Origin: Paenibacillaceae bacterium ZCTH02-B3
GTDB lineage: Bacteria > Bacillota > Bacilli > Paenibacillales > Paenibacillaceae
NCBI GenBank assembly: GCA_002159065.1
Contig: LZRV01000100.1
Span: forward strand, 1 to 62,543
DNA length: 62,543 bases
Reading direction: 5' to 3'
The translations under genes and the position numbers were made by a program. The notes under the pieces were generated by a model. The model saw only the letters and a list, made by a program, of their open reading frames with translations, was not told the origin of the DNA and made no database searches. Of the stretch, positions 17,371 through 25,620 are shown one piece after another (within the stretch, counting starts at the first letter, position 1; every line of letters begins with the position of its first letter).

Positions 17371-19107
17371 TCAGATCAGCTCCTTGCAGCCTTTTTCCAC
17401 TTCATGCGGCAGGAACGGCGTACCGTCGTATTTCAGCATGCTGTGGATCTTGTCGTGGTGCTCTCCGATATGCGTCTTGATGATCGACGCCAGCTGGCCG
17501 GTGGCGTTGTTTTCGATGACGACGACTTTCCGGGCTTTCGCCAGATGCGGCCGGACAAGCTCCGCGGGGAACGGGTGCACCTGGCGGATGAACAGGCGGT
17601 TCGTCCGGACGCCTTCCGCGGCCAGCCGCGAGCGCACCTCGTCGATGGTTCCCGAGGAAGACCCCATGCCGATGAGCAAAAGGTCGGGTTCTTCGTGCGG
17701 CGCGTCCGCCTTCACCGCGTCCCGGATGCGCAGGCCCTGCAGCTTGCGCAGCCGTTTGTCCATCATTTTGCGGCGGTTTGCCGCCTGCTCGTTGGGGCTG
17801 CCGGTCTCCGCGTGTTCCACGCCCGTGACGTGGTGGATGCCGTATTTCGTACCGGGCAGCACCCGCGGCGATATGCCGTCTTCCGTGAAGGCATACCGCT
17901 TGAACATCTCCGGATTTTCCAGCGGAGGCAGATCCCGCGTGAGCTTCCCGCGGCGGATCTCGATCCGGTCGTAATCCAGCGGCTCGCAGGTCTGCTTGCC
18001 GAGGGCCAGCTGCAGGTCCACCGCCAGGATGACCGGCATCTGGTATTCCTCCGCCAGGTTGAACGCCTCGATGGTGTCGTAGAAGCATTCCTCGATGGTG
18101 CTCGGCGCGATGACCGCCTTCGGAATTTCCCCGTGGGTGCCGTGGATGAGCGCCATGAGGTCCGACTGCTCCACCTTCGTCGGCAGGCCGGTGGACGGTC
18201 CGCCGCGCATCGTATCCACGATGACCAGAGGCGTCTCCGTCATCCCGGCGAGGCCGATGCCTTCCATCATCAGCGACAGCCCGGGTCCGGCCGACGCCGT
18301 AAAGGCGCGGACGCCGGCGTAATTGGCGCCGATGGCCATCGTCACCGCGGCGATTTCATCTTCGGTCTGCAGCACCGTACCGCCGAATTTCGGCAGCTGC
18401 TTGATCAGATATTCCATGATTTCCGACGCCGGGGTAATCGGATAGGCGAACATGAGCCGACAACCGGCGGCAATGGCGCCAAGGCCGATCGCCTCGTTGC
18501 CGATCATGAACAGCTTCTGCCTGCCGTCCGCCGGCGCCAGGCGGAATTCCTCCAGCGGACCTCCGGTTTGTTCCAAAACAAAAGCCGCACCGCGCCGGAC
18601 CGCTTCGATGTTTTTCTCCACCACGAGAGGTCCCTTGCGTGCGAACTCCTCTTCCACCGCTTTGCCCAGCACTTCCAGCGGCAGGCCGAGCAAGGCCCAG
18701 GAAGCGCCGGAAGCGACCATGTTTTTCATCAGGGAAGTGCCAAGCTCTTCGGCGATTCCGGTGATCGGCATCGCGATCAATCGCACGTTCCGGTCTTCGG
18801 GAACCGTGGGGTTGAACTTTGCATCCGCCAGGATCACCCCGCCCGGTCTCAATTCATGCGCGTTCAGGTCGATGGTTTCCTGGTCAAACGCCACAAGAAT
18901 GTCGAGATCGTCCGAAATGGCGCGTTTCGGCTCGGTGCTGATGCGAATTTTGTTGTTGGTGTGTCCCCCTTTGATGCGCGACGAGAAATGCCGGTAACCG
19001 TACAGATAATACCCAAGCCGGTTCAGCGCCGTGGAAAAGATCCGGTCGGTGCTTTCCACCCCTTCGCCCTGTTGGCCCCCGATCTTCCAGGACAGCTGAC
19101 TGATCAT
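17371..19107 (-). CDS. korA: 2-oxoacid:ferredoxin oxidoreductase, fused gamma-alpha subunit
   Basis: About 578 residues. The N-terminal 190 form the gamma domain (begins SWKIGGQQGEGVESTDRIF; includes SSRIKGGHTNN), followed by the alpha pyrimidine-binding domain (GNEAIGLGAIAAGCRLMFAY, TASAGPGLSLMMEGIGLAG) and a transketolase C-terminal-like domain. Forms the complex with KorB. I chose ATG 19107 because AAAGGAG lies eight bases before it; an ATG nine bases further up would overlap that site. Transcribed first in the korAB operon. The substrate is assigned by family, not from a diagnostic residue. Confidence 0.95.
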   Translation of the reverse strand: MISQLSWKIGGQQGEGVESTDRIFSTALNRLGYYLYGYRHFSSRIKGGHTNNKIRISTEPKRAISDDLDILVAFDQETIDLNAHELRPGGVILADAKFNPTVPEDRNVRLIAMPITGIAEELGTSLMKNMVASGASWALLGLPLEVLGKAVEEEFARKGPLVVEKNIEAVRRGAAFVLEQTGGPLEEFRLAPADGRQKLFMIGNEAIGLGAIAAGCRLMFAYPITPASEIMEYLIKQLPKFGGTVLQTEDEIAAVTMAIGANYAGVRAFTASAGPGLSLMMEGIGLAGMTETPLVIVDTMRGGPSTGLPTKVEQSDLMALIHGTHGEIPKAVIAPSTIEECFYDTIEAFNLAEEYQMPVILAVDLQLALGKQTCEPLDYDRIEIRRGKLTRDLPPLENPEMFKRYAFTEDGISPRVLPGTKYGIHHVTGVEHAETGSPNEQAANRRKMMDKRLRKLQGLRIRDAVKADAPHEEPDLLLIGMGSSSGTIDEVRSRLAAEGVRTNRLFIRQVHPFPAELVRPHLAKARKVVVIENNATGQLASIIKTHIGEHHDKIHSMLKYDGTPFLPHEVEKGCKELI

Positions 19108-19291
19108 GATGCCCATCTCCTTTGGTGATCCGTTGCGACAAAAAAAACGGTTCCACGCAATAAAAGATTTTCATCAGCCATATAAAATATTATGTTGACC
19201 ACTGAAAAAAAGCAAGGTTCTGAGCAGCTTTCCTGCATAGTTGTTTTCGATGGAACCGATGCCTCAGCGCGAATGTTTCGGGTGGGGTCCG

Positions 19292-20239
19292 TCAGGACGG
19301 GAGAAAATTCCGCAAAAACCGACGGACATTGCCGCCCAGGAACCGCCGCACCAGGTCTTCCGGATAACGCTTGAGCAGCGCTTCCGCCAGAACCGGGTAA
19401 CGGCCGGGATGCTCAAGGCCGGCCACATGGCGGTCGATCCCGTCGAAATCCGATCCGAATCCCAGATGGTCCGCGCCGCCGAGCTCGCAGATCCGTTCCA
19501 CGTGCCGGATCACGTCGTCGACGGTCGCAACGCCCCGGTCCGTCAGGAAATCCGGGACGAACGTGACCCCGATCACGCCGCCGGCGGCGATGACCGCCCG
19601 GATCTGGTCGTCCGTCAGGTTGCGCGGATGATCGCACACCGACCGCGCGTTTGCATGGGACGCGAAAAAAGGACGGGCCGCCATATCCGCCAGATCCCAG
19701 AAGCCGCGCTCCGACAGGTGCGACACGTCCAGCAGGATGCCCAGCGCCTCGCATTCCCGGACGAGCTGGCGGCCGGCCGCCGTCAGTCCCCCGCCCCGCG
19801 GTTCCTTCACCCCGTCCGCGGCCCAGTTGGCGTGGTTCCACGTCAGCCCGAGGAGCCTGAGACCCAGGCGGTGCAACAGGCGCAAGGCCCACCACTCGCC
19901 CCGCAGGCTGTCCGCGCCTTCCAGGGAAAGCAGCGCCGCAATGTCCCCCGCGCGCGCCGCCTCGTCGAGATCGGCCGCGGTGCGCACCAGCCGGAACCCC
20001 GGAAGGGACAGCACGTTTTCCCAAAACAAATCGGCGGCCCTGAGCGCCGTCTCCGGCCGGAGGGACAGCGGTTCTTCCAGGTAGATGGCGAACACCTGCA
20101 GATCCACGCCCCCCGCCCGCAGACGTTCCGCGGTCACGTCCAAGCCGCCGGAATCCGTCCCGCCGGCGCCCGGGAAGGACAACCGGGGGTCCATCATCAT
20201 TTTGTACAGCGCGTCGCAATGCAAATCGGCCGTCTTCAA
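19292..20239 (-). CDS. membrane-dipeptidase (renal dipeptidase) family protein, peptidase M19
   Basis: 315-residue TIM-barrel metallodipeptidase homologue; members hydrolyse dipeptides, including some with a D-residue at the C-terminus. Zinc motifs visible: ADLHCDAL at the N-terminus, SLEGADSLRG (bridging Glu), LLGLTWNHANWAAD, LLDVSHLSERGFWD and FASHANARSVCDHPRNL, and GSDFDGID near the end. No signal peptide, so probably cytoplasmic. Start is TTG at 20239 with GAGGG seven bases before. It stands alone between the spoVS terminator and korA. Confidence 0.92.
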   Translation of the reverse strand: MKTADLHCDALYKMMMDPRLSFPGAGGTDSGGLDVTAERLRAGGVDLQVFAIYLEEPLSLRPETALRAADLFWENVLSLPGFRLVRTAADLDEAARAGDIAALLSLEGADSLRGEWWALRLLHRLGLRLLGLTWNHANWAADGVKEPRGGGLTAAGRQLVRECEALGILLDVSHLSERGFWDLADMAARPFFASHANARSVCDHPRNLTDDQIRAVIAAGGVIGVTFVPDFLTDRGVATVDDVIRHVERICELGGADHLGFGSDFDGIDRHVAGLEHPGRYPVLAEALLKRYPEDLVRRFLGGNVRRFLRNFLPS

Positions 20240-20302
20240 AAAAAGCCCTCTCCCCTCCGTTCCAATCCTCTCCGATCCTTGTTTCGGGACCCCGGACCCA
20301 AC

Positions 20303-20329
20303 AAAAAACCTGTTTACGGGGTAAACAGG
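20303..20329 (-). terminator. terminator of spoVS
   Basis: 9-bp stem CCTGTTTAC / GTAAACAGG with a GGG loop, then six T on the minus strand; 53 bases after the spoVS stop. Confidence 0.9.
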
Positions 20330-20381
20330 CAGACGCGCATGTTCCTGTCCTTTCTACTTTTTCCGGTTTTCCGGGATTCCT

Positions 20382-20642
20382 TTACCGGGGTTCCACAATC
20401 AGCTTGATGGCGGTTCGGTCTTCACCGTCGATGACGATGTCGGTGAAGGCCGGGATGCAGATCAGATCCACCCCGCTCGGGGCCACGAACCCGCGGGCGA
20501 TGGCCACGGCTTTGATCGCCTGATTGAGCGCGCCCGCGCCGATCGCCTGGAGCTCTGCCGAGCCCCGTTCGCGCAGTACCCCCGCCAAAGCGCCTGCAAC
20601 GGAATTTGGATTGGACTTTGCGGAAACCTTTAATACTTCCAT
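20382..20642 (-). CDS. spoVS: SpoVS, stage V sporulation protein S
   Basis: 86-residue Alba-like protein, one of the most conserved sporulation proteins; needed in B. subtilis to progress past stage V and to relieve a block to sporulation. Sequence begins MEVLKVSAKSNPNSVAGALA and contains the conserved GAGALNQAIKAVAIARGF. Exact family length. ATG at 20642 follows GAGGAGG at eight bases. A sigma-H-type promoter lies 50 bases upstream, and a terminator follows, so it is transcribed on its own as well as possibly by read-through from rny-ymdB. Confidence 0.98.
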   Translation of the reverse strand: MEVLKVSAKSNPNSVAGALAGVLRERGSAELQAIGAGALNQAIKAVAIARGFVAPSGVDLICIPAFTDIVIDGEDRTAIKLIVEPR

Positions 20643-20691
20643 GACCGGTACCTCCTCGGGGATCGGAAAGGATAGGCCTACTATGGAGATA

Positions 20692-20721
20692 CTATTCGTT
20701 GAGTCGTGAGAAAATTCCTTC
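20692..20721 (-). promoter_or_regulatory. sigma-H-type promoter of spoVS
   Basis: On the minus strand GAAGGAATT (fits RnAGGAWWW), a 12-base spacer, and AACGAATAG (fits RnnGAATWW except the last base). B. subtilis spoVS is known to be sigma-H dependent, and the site is at the expected distance. Confidence 0.7.
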
Positions 20722-20785
20722 TTTTCTTCGCACGGAATTGCGGCACTTTGCACGGAATTGTTCGCACGGGGTCGCAACGGAACGA

Positions 20786-21583
20786 TCATCTGGAGATCCA
20801 GTCGTCTTCGCTGACGCGGATCATCCGGATTTTGCGGGCAAATCCCGTCTTTTCGTCAATTTCGGCAAAAAGCCCGCTGAACTGCCATTTCCCTCCTTCC
20901 TCCACCTCGAAACGCGACGGCAGTCCGGTCAGGAATTTGCGCAGCACCTGGTCGCGCTTCATGCCGATGATGCCGTCCAGCGGCCCGGTCATGCCCACGT
21001 CGGTCACGTACGCCGTGCCGCCCGGCAGGATGCGGCCGTCCGCGGTCTGCACATGGGTGTGCGTGCCCAGCACCACCGAGACGCGCCCGTCCAGATGCCA
21101 CCCCATGGCAATTTTCTCGCTGGTGGCCTCGGCGTGGAAATCCACGAGAACGCACTTGCGCTGGTCCTTCAACTCCTCCAGGATGGCGTCCGCGGCGCGG
21201 AACGGACATTCCGCGGGAGGCAGGAACGTGCGTCCGATGAGGTTCACGAGGACGAGTTCCTTGCCGTTTGCCCGAATCACGGTGTATCCGCGTCCCGGCG
21301 TTCCCGGGGGGAGATTGGCCGGACGCACCAGCCGCGGCTCGTTGTCAATGAAGTCGAAAATCTCCCGCTGGTCCCAGGTATGGTTGCCCATCGTGATGCC
21401 GTGCACACCCGCCTCGAACAGTTCCTGGGCGATCGCGGCGGTGATGCCCCGGCCGCCCGCGGCATTTTCCCCGTTGGCGATGATGAGATGCGGGCGGTAT
21501 GTCTCCCGGAGCCAGGGCATCACCCGCTTTACCGTTTCCCTTCCCGGACGGCCGACAATGTCTCCGATAAAGATCACGTTCAC
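20786..21583 (-). CDS. ymdB: YmdB, metallophosphoesterase / 2',3'-cyclic nucleotide phosphodiesterase
   Basis: 265-residue calcineurin-like phosphoesterase. In B. subtilis YmdB hydrolyses 2',3'-cyclic nucleotides and affects biofilm/motility decisions and RNA turnover together with RNase Y. Metal-binding motifs are clear: FIGDIVGRPGR, IANGENAAGG, TMGNHTWDQ, LVDFHAEATSEK and GTHTHVQTAD. GTG at 21583 follows GGGAGG at eight bases and gives the family length; the frame is open for 17 more codons upstream but these overlap a terminator. Placed between rny and spoVS as in B. subtilis. Confidence 0.96.
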   Translation of the reverse strand: MNVIFIGDIVGRPGRETVKRVMPWLRETYRPHLIIANGENAAGGRGITAAIAQELFEAGVHGITMGNHTWDQREIFDFIDNEPRLVRPANLPPGTPGRGYTVIRANGKELVLVNLIGRTFLPPAECPFRAADAILEELKDQRKCVLVDFHAEATSEKIAMGWHLDGRVSVVLGTHTHVQTADGRILPGGTAYVTDVGMTGPLDGIIGMKRDQVLRKFLTGLPSRFEVEEGGKWQFSGLFAEIDEKTGFARKIRMIRVSEDDWISR

Positions 21584-21602
21584 TGTTATTTCCTCCCTGC
21601 CG

Positions 21603-21637
21603 GAAAAGAAAGTGGCCGCCTGCTGTGCAGCCACTTT
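21603..21637 (-). terminator. terminator between rny and ymdB
   Basis: 8-bp stem AAAGTGGC / GCCACTTT, followed on the minus strand by CTTTTCC. The T-run is short, so read-through into ymdB is likely. Confidence 0.65.
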
Positions 21638-21660
21638 CAGCTTCTCCCGTATGGCGGATC

Positions 21661-23205
21661 TTATTTGGCGTATTCGACCGCGCGCGTCTCGCGGATGACC
21701 GTGACCTTGATCTGGCCGGGATAATCCAGTTCGGCTTCGATTTTTTTCGTGATTTCCCGGGCCAGCCGGTACGCTTCCGCGTCGTCGACCTTGTCCGGCA
21801 GGACCATGACGCGCACTTCGCGGCCGGCCTGGATGGCGTAAGACTTTTCCACGCCCTCGAACGATTCGGAGATTTCCTCAAGCTTCTCCAGCCGCTTGAG
21901 ATACGCCTCCAGCGTCTCCCTTCTGGCGCCGGGCCGCGCCGCGCTGAGGGCGTCCGCCGCGCCGACCAGGAAGGAGATCACGCTGTTTGGTTCCACATCC
22001 CCGTGGTGGGACGCGATGCTGTTGATGACCACGGGATGCTCCTTGTATTTCTTCGCCAGCTCGACGCCGATTTCCACGTGGGAGCCTTCCACCTCGTGGT
22101 CCAGCGCCTTGCCGATGTCGTGGAGCAAACCCGCGCGCTTGGCCAGGGCGATGTCCTCGCCCAGCTCCGCCGCCATGAGTCCGGCCAGATGGGCCACTTC
22201 CATCGAATGCTTCAGCACGTTCTGGCCGTAGCTGGTGCGGAACTTCAGGCGGCCGAGAATCTTGATCAGATCCGGATGGAGGCCGTGCACGCCCACTTCA
22301 AACGTGCACTGCTCCCCGTATTCCCGGATGCGCTCCTCGATTTCCCTGCGGGATTTCTCCACCATTTCCTCGATGCGGGCGGGATGGATTCTTCCGTCGG
22401 CGACCAGCTTTTCCAGTGCGTTACGGGCAATTTCCCTTCGGATCGGATCGAATCCCGACAGGATGACCGCTTCCGGCGTATCATCGATGATCAGGTCGAT
22501 CCCCGTCAGCGTTTCCAAGGCGCGTATGTTGCGTCCTTCGCGGCCGATGATGCGGCCTTTCATTTCTTCATTGGGCAGCGTCACCACCGAGACGGTCGTC
22601 TCCGCCACGTGGTCCGCGGCGCACCGCTGGATGGCCAGGGTGATGATGTTTTTCGCCCGCCTGTCGGCTTCCTCCTTGGCCTGCTGTTCGATTTCCTTGA
22701 TGCGCTGCGCGACCTCCTGGCGGACTTCCTGTTCCGCCGCCTGGAGGATCTGCTGCTTGGCTTCTTCCATCGACAAATTGGATATTCTTTCCAATTCGTT
22801 CAATTGCTTGCGGTAAAGCTGTTCAACCTGTTCGTGCAGTTCTTCGATCCGTTTTTCCTTGTTGGCTATCTGCTCCTCTTTGCGTTCCAAGGCTTCCAGC
22901 TTTCGATCCAGCGACTCTTCCTTCTGCAGCAGCCGTCTTTCCAGACGTTGGACTTCGTTTCTTCGCTCGCGAATGTCGCGCTCCGCTTCGCTGCGGAGTT
23001 TGAACACTTCGTCCTTGGCTTCCAGCAGCGTTTCCTTGCGGATGGCTTCGGCGTCCTTCCGAGCTTCCTCAACGATCTGCTCCGCGGCCTTCCTGGCGCT
23101 GGAAATCTGGGCTTCCGCGATGGATTTGCGCACGTAATAACCGATCCCAAAGAAAAGCGCGCCAACAACGACAAGGATCGAGACCCAGATCAGGTTTTCG
23201 ACCAT
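21661..23205 (-). CDS. rny: RNase Y (ribonuclease Y)
   Basis: Membrane-anchored endoribonuclease that starts decay of many mRNAs in Firmicutes. 514 residues: N-terminal TM helix ([20 protein letters not shown]), a long coiled coil to about residue 200, a KH domain ([19 protein letters not shown]), and an HD domain with the metal motif [17 protein letters not shown] at 23205 with GAGGAGGTGA upstream. It has its own strong promoter and a 5' leader of about 200 bases, then ymdB follows. RicA, a modulator of RNase Y, is encoded in the same cluster. Confidence 0.98.
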   Translation of the reverse strand: MVENLIWVSILVVVGALFFGIGYYVRKSIAEAQISSARKAAEQIVEEARKDAEAIRKETLLEAKDEVFKLRSEAERDIRERRNEVQRLERRLLQKEESLDRKLEALERKEEQIANKEKRIEELHEQVEQLYRKQLNELERISNLSMEEAKQQILQAAEQEVRQEVAQRIKEIEQQAKEEADRRAKNIITLAIQRCAADHVAETTVSVVTLPNEEMKGRIIGREGRNIRALETLTGIDLIIDDTPEAVILSGFDPIRREIARNALEKLVADGRIHPARIEEMVEKSRREIEERIREYGEQCTFEVGVHGLHPDLIKILGRLKFRTSYGQNVLKHSMEVAHLAGLMAAELGEDIALAKRAGLLHDIGKALDHEVEGSHVEIGVELAKKYKEHPVVINSIASHHGDVEPNSVISFLVGAADALSAARPGARRETLEAYLKRLEKLEEISESFEGVEKSYAIQAGREVRVMVLPDKVDDAEAYRLAREITKKIEAELDYPGQIKVTVIRETRAVEYAK

Positions 23206-23417
23206 CTGGTCTCACCTCCTCGTTGCATCGCCAAGGCAACGCTTGGGACACCGATGTGAAATTGTCCGTTTCGCCGATCCGTCCTTCGCCTTCGCCTCCC
23301 GCCGGGCGAAAACGAAGCTGTCAGAAGTTTCCGGTTTTAATTTTCCTTTAAGGAACGACCTCTCCGAATCGTCTCGAGGCAAAAAAATTCGGAAATGGGA
23401 GAATGAAATACAAAAAC

Positions 23418-23447
23418 ATTTTATCTTTTGCAAAAACCGATTGTCAA
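23418..23447 (-). promoter_or_regulatory. strong sigma-A promoter of rny
   Basis: Minus strand TTGACA (23447-23442), 18-base spacer, TAAAAT (23423-23418), just after the recX stop. It implies an rny 5' leader of about 205 bases with no gene in it. Confidence 0.8.
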
Positions 23448-23460
23448 GGCGCGAAACGGG

Positions 23461-24168
23461 TCACCGGTCCGGTTCTTCCCCTTCGCCGTCCGCCCGCGAA
23501 GCCTCGCTCATGGCCTCATGTACCGCCTCGCGGGCCAGGCTTTTGGGAAAACCCCGCCTGAGGAGCATGGCCATCAGCTTGTGTCGGCGTTCCAGGGCGG
23601 ATTTCGCCCGCACTTGCGGCAAGCGTTTGCGCGCAAAAGCGAGTGCGGCTTCCCGCTCTTCTTCCTCGCTGACGCCGGCGAGGGCCGCTTCGGCGTCCTC
23701 GCGGGCGACGCCCCGCTCCAGAAGTTCATGGCGCACGAGCAGGCGCCCTTTCCGCTGGCCGGTCACCCGGTACGCCGCGATCCGTCCGGCCAGAGCCGCG
23801 TCGTCCAGGAAACCGCCGCGAACCAGGCGTTCCAGGCAAGCCGCCGCCGCTTCCGGCGCGTATCCTTTGCGGCGGAGCGCCTTTGCCATTTCCTTGCGGG
23901 TGCGCGGCCGCACGGCGAGCATCGCCAGCGCCGCCCGGTAGGCGCCCTCGGCCGCTTCCGCCGCCAAGAGCTCCCGCCATTCCGCCTCGCTCAGCCGGCG
24001 CCCGGGAACGAGGCGCCAGGCCACCACCGTGTCTTCGTGCAGGGTAAGCACGCGAGCCTCGTCGTTCGGTTCCGTCCCGCCGGTGACTGTCACCCGGTAC
24101 ACGTCAGGAATTTTGGCTTCCGGCTGTAGCGCCGCAACCGTCCATCCCCCGGCTGCGTTTTCCGCCAT
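23461..24168 (-). CDS. recX: RecX, regulator of RecA
   Basis: Helical-repeat protein that binds RecA filaments and tunes recombination and the SOS response. About 235 residues with three-helix RecX repeats: AYRAALAMLAVRPRTRKEMA, LVRGGFLDDAALAGRIAAYR and a C-terminal repeat KLMAMLLRRGFPKSLAREAV. The acidic C-terminus is typical. Start uncertain: ATG 24168 (a G-rich stretch seven bases before) is preferred over ATG 24198. It lies directly downstream of recA, a common arrangement outside B. subtilis. Confidence 0.9.
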   Translation of the reverse strand: MAENAAGGWTVAALQPEAKIPDVYRVTVTGGTEPNDEARVLTLHEDTVVAWRLVPGRRLSEAEWRELLAAEAAEGAYRAALAMLAVRPRTRKEMAKALRRKGYAPEAAAACLERLVRGGFLDDAALAGRIAAYRVTGQRKGRLLVRHELLERGVAREDAEAALAGVSEEEEREAALAFARKRLPQVRAKSALERRHKLMAMLLRRGFPKSLAREAVHEAMSEASRADGEGEEPDR

Positions 24169-24316
24169 GCGAAAACCCCCCGCCCGACCGGCCATCACGA
24201 TCGGCCACCCTGGTCATGACCGGTCGGCATGATGACGACCTGCCGCCCCGTTCCCCGGACCTCCGGTCTCCCGCCAGGCTTCCAGGCCCGCATAAAAAGG
24301 AAGGGGATCCGCCCGC

Positions 24317-24337
24317 GGGGCGCTTCTGCGGCGCCCC
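24317..24337 (-). terminator. hairpin after recA
   Basis: GGGGCGC / GCGCCCC with a 7-base loop 24 bases after the recA stop; the T-rich stretch (CCTTTTTATG on the minus strand) begins about 13 bases later, so termination may be partial and allow recX expression. Confidence 0.4.
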
Positions 24338-24360
24338 GGCCACGCGAATCCCCGCGCCGG

Positions 24361-25410
24361 TCAAAGGTCCGGATCGTAATCTTCGTCGTCCGCGGCTCCG
24401 AAGGAAGCCGATCTGGCCCGGTATTCCCCGCTCAGGCTCTTCTCGCGGATCTGCTTCTCGATTTCCGCCGCGATTTCGGGGTTGTCCTTCAAAAACTGCC
24501 GGGCGTTCTCGCGGCCCTGCCCCAGCCGCTCGCCGTTGTAGGAGAACCAGGCCCCGCTCTTCTGGATGATGTCCAGCTCGGTGCCAAGGTCGAGAATGCT
24601 TCCCTCCCGGGAAATGCCCTCGCCGTACAGGATGTCGATGTCCGCCTGCTTGAAGGGCGGCGCCACCTTGTTCTTGACCACCTTGATCCGCGTCCGGTTG
24701 CCCACGATCTCGTTGCCCTGCTTCAGGGCTTCCAGACGGCGCACGTCCAGCCGGATGCTGGCGTAGAATTTCAGCGCGCGGCCGCCCGGCGTGGTCTCCG
24801 GATTGCCGAACATGACGCCGACTTTCTCCCGCAACTGGTTGATGAAGATGGCGATCGCCTTGGACTTGCCGATGGCCCCGGACAGCTTGCGCATCGCCTG
24901 CGACATCAGGCGCGCCTGCAGGCCGACGAAGGAATCGCCCATCTCGCCCTCGATCTCCGCCTTGGGCACGAGGGCCGCCACCGAGTCGACCACGATGATG
25001 TCCACCGCGCCGCTGCGCACGAGGGCTTCCGCGATTTCCAGCGCCTGTTCTCCCGTGTCCGGCTGGGAGATGAGCAGTTCGTCGATGTTGACGCCAACCT
25101 TCCGGGCGTACAGCGGATCCAGGGCGTGCTCCGCGTCGATGAACGCCGCCTGCCCGCCCGCTCTCTGCACCTCCGCGATGGCGTGCAGGGCGACGGTGGT
25201 CTTCCCGGACGATTCCGGGCCGAAAATCTCGATGATCCGCCCCCTCGGCAGTCCGCCGATGCCCAGGGCGATATCGAGGGCCAGCGAACCGCTGGAGACC
25301 GTCTCCACCTGCATGCCGGCCTGTTCGCCGAGCTTCATCACGGAGCCCCGGCCGAATTGCTTCTCGATCTGGCGCAACGCCATTTCCAACGCCGCTCGCC
25401 GATCCGACAC
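24361..25410 (-). CDS. recA: RecA recombinase
   Basis: ATP-dependent strand-exchange protein and co-protease for LexA cleavage. 349 residues: begins [21 protein letters not shown]; Walker [13 protein letters not shown]; Walker [14 protein letters not shown]; loop region [21 protein letters not shown]-terminal acidic tail DEDYDPDL. Start GTG at 25410 with GAAGG nine bases before; this matches the family N-terminus, and the open frame further upstream crosses the promoter. A sigma-A promoter and a LexA box lie immediately upstream. Confidence 0.99.
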   Translation of the reverse strand: MSDRRAALEMALRQIEKQFGRGSVMKLGEQAGMQVETVSSGSLALDIALGIGGLPRGRIIEIFGPESSGKTTVALHAIAEVQRAGGQAAFIDAEHALDPLYARKVGVNIDELLISQPDTGEQALEIAEALVRSGAVDIIVVDSVAALVPKAEIEGEMGDSFVGLQARLMSQAMRKLSGAIGKSKAIAIFINQLREKVGVMFGNPETTPGGRALKFYASIRLDVRRLEALKQGNEIVGNRTRIKVVKNKVAPPFKQADIDILYGEGISREGSILDLGTELDIIQKSGAWFSYNGERLGQGRENARQFLKDNPEIAAEIEKQIREKSLSGEYRARSASFGAADDEDYDPDL

Positions 25411-25441
25411 GTTCCCACATCCTTCTTCGTCGTTACTTTCA

Positions 25442-25470
25442 TCATAACGGTTTTTTCCGGTTTTCACAAG
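25442..25470 (-). promoter_or_regulatory. sigma-A promoter of recA
   Basis: Minus strand TTGTGA (25470-25465), 17-base spacer, TATGAT (25447-25442), 30 bases before the GTG start. Confidence 0.8.
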
Positions 25471-25478
25471 CATTTTTC

Positions 25479-25492
25479 GAACATAGGTTCGC
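25479..25492 (-). promoter_or_regulatory. LexA (DinR) operator of recA
   Basis: CGAACATAGGTTCG: perfect CGAAC-N4-GTTCG palindrome, the Gram-positive SOS box. It ends nine bases upstream of the recA -35, so LexA would occlude RNA polymerase. Confidence 0.9.
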
Positions 25493-25527
25493 TTTCTTCG
25501 TCCGCGCGGGAAAAACGGCGAATCAAC

Positions 25528-25562
25528 AAAAAAACCGCGGCAAAGACATCCCTTCGCCGCGG
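25528..25562 (-). terminator. terminator of cinA
   Basis: Stem CCGCGGC / GCCGCGG with a 14-base loop, followed on the minus strand by seven T. It insulates recA from cinA, in contrast to organisms where cinA and recA are co-transcribed. Confidence 0.85.
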
Positions 25563-25620
25563 TGCTTCCGCATTTGTCATCCATATTATACCATCCAGGC
25601 TCCGTTCCGGCAATCCCCCG

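Noticed and set aside
19108-19291. Regulatory RNA upstream of korA
   Set aside because: AT-rich stretch without a convincing stem-loop or conserved riboswitch core.
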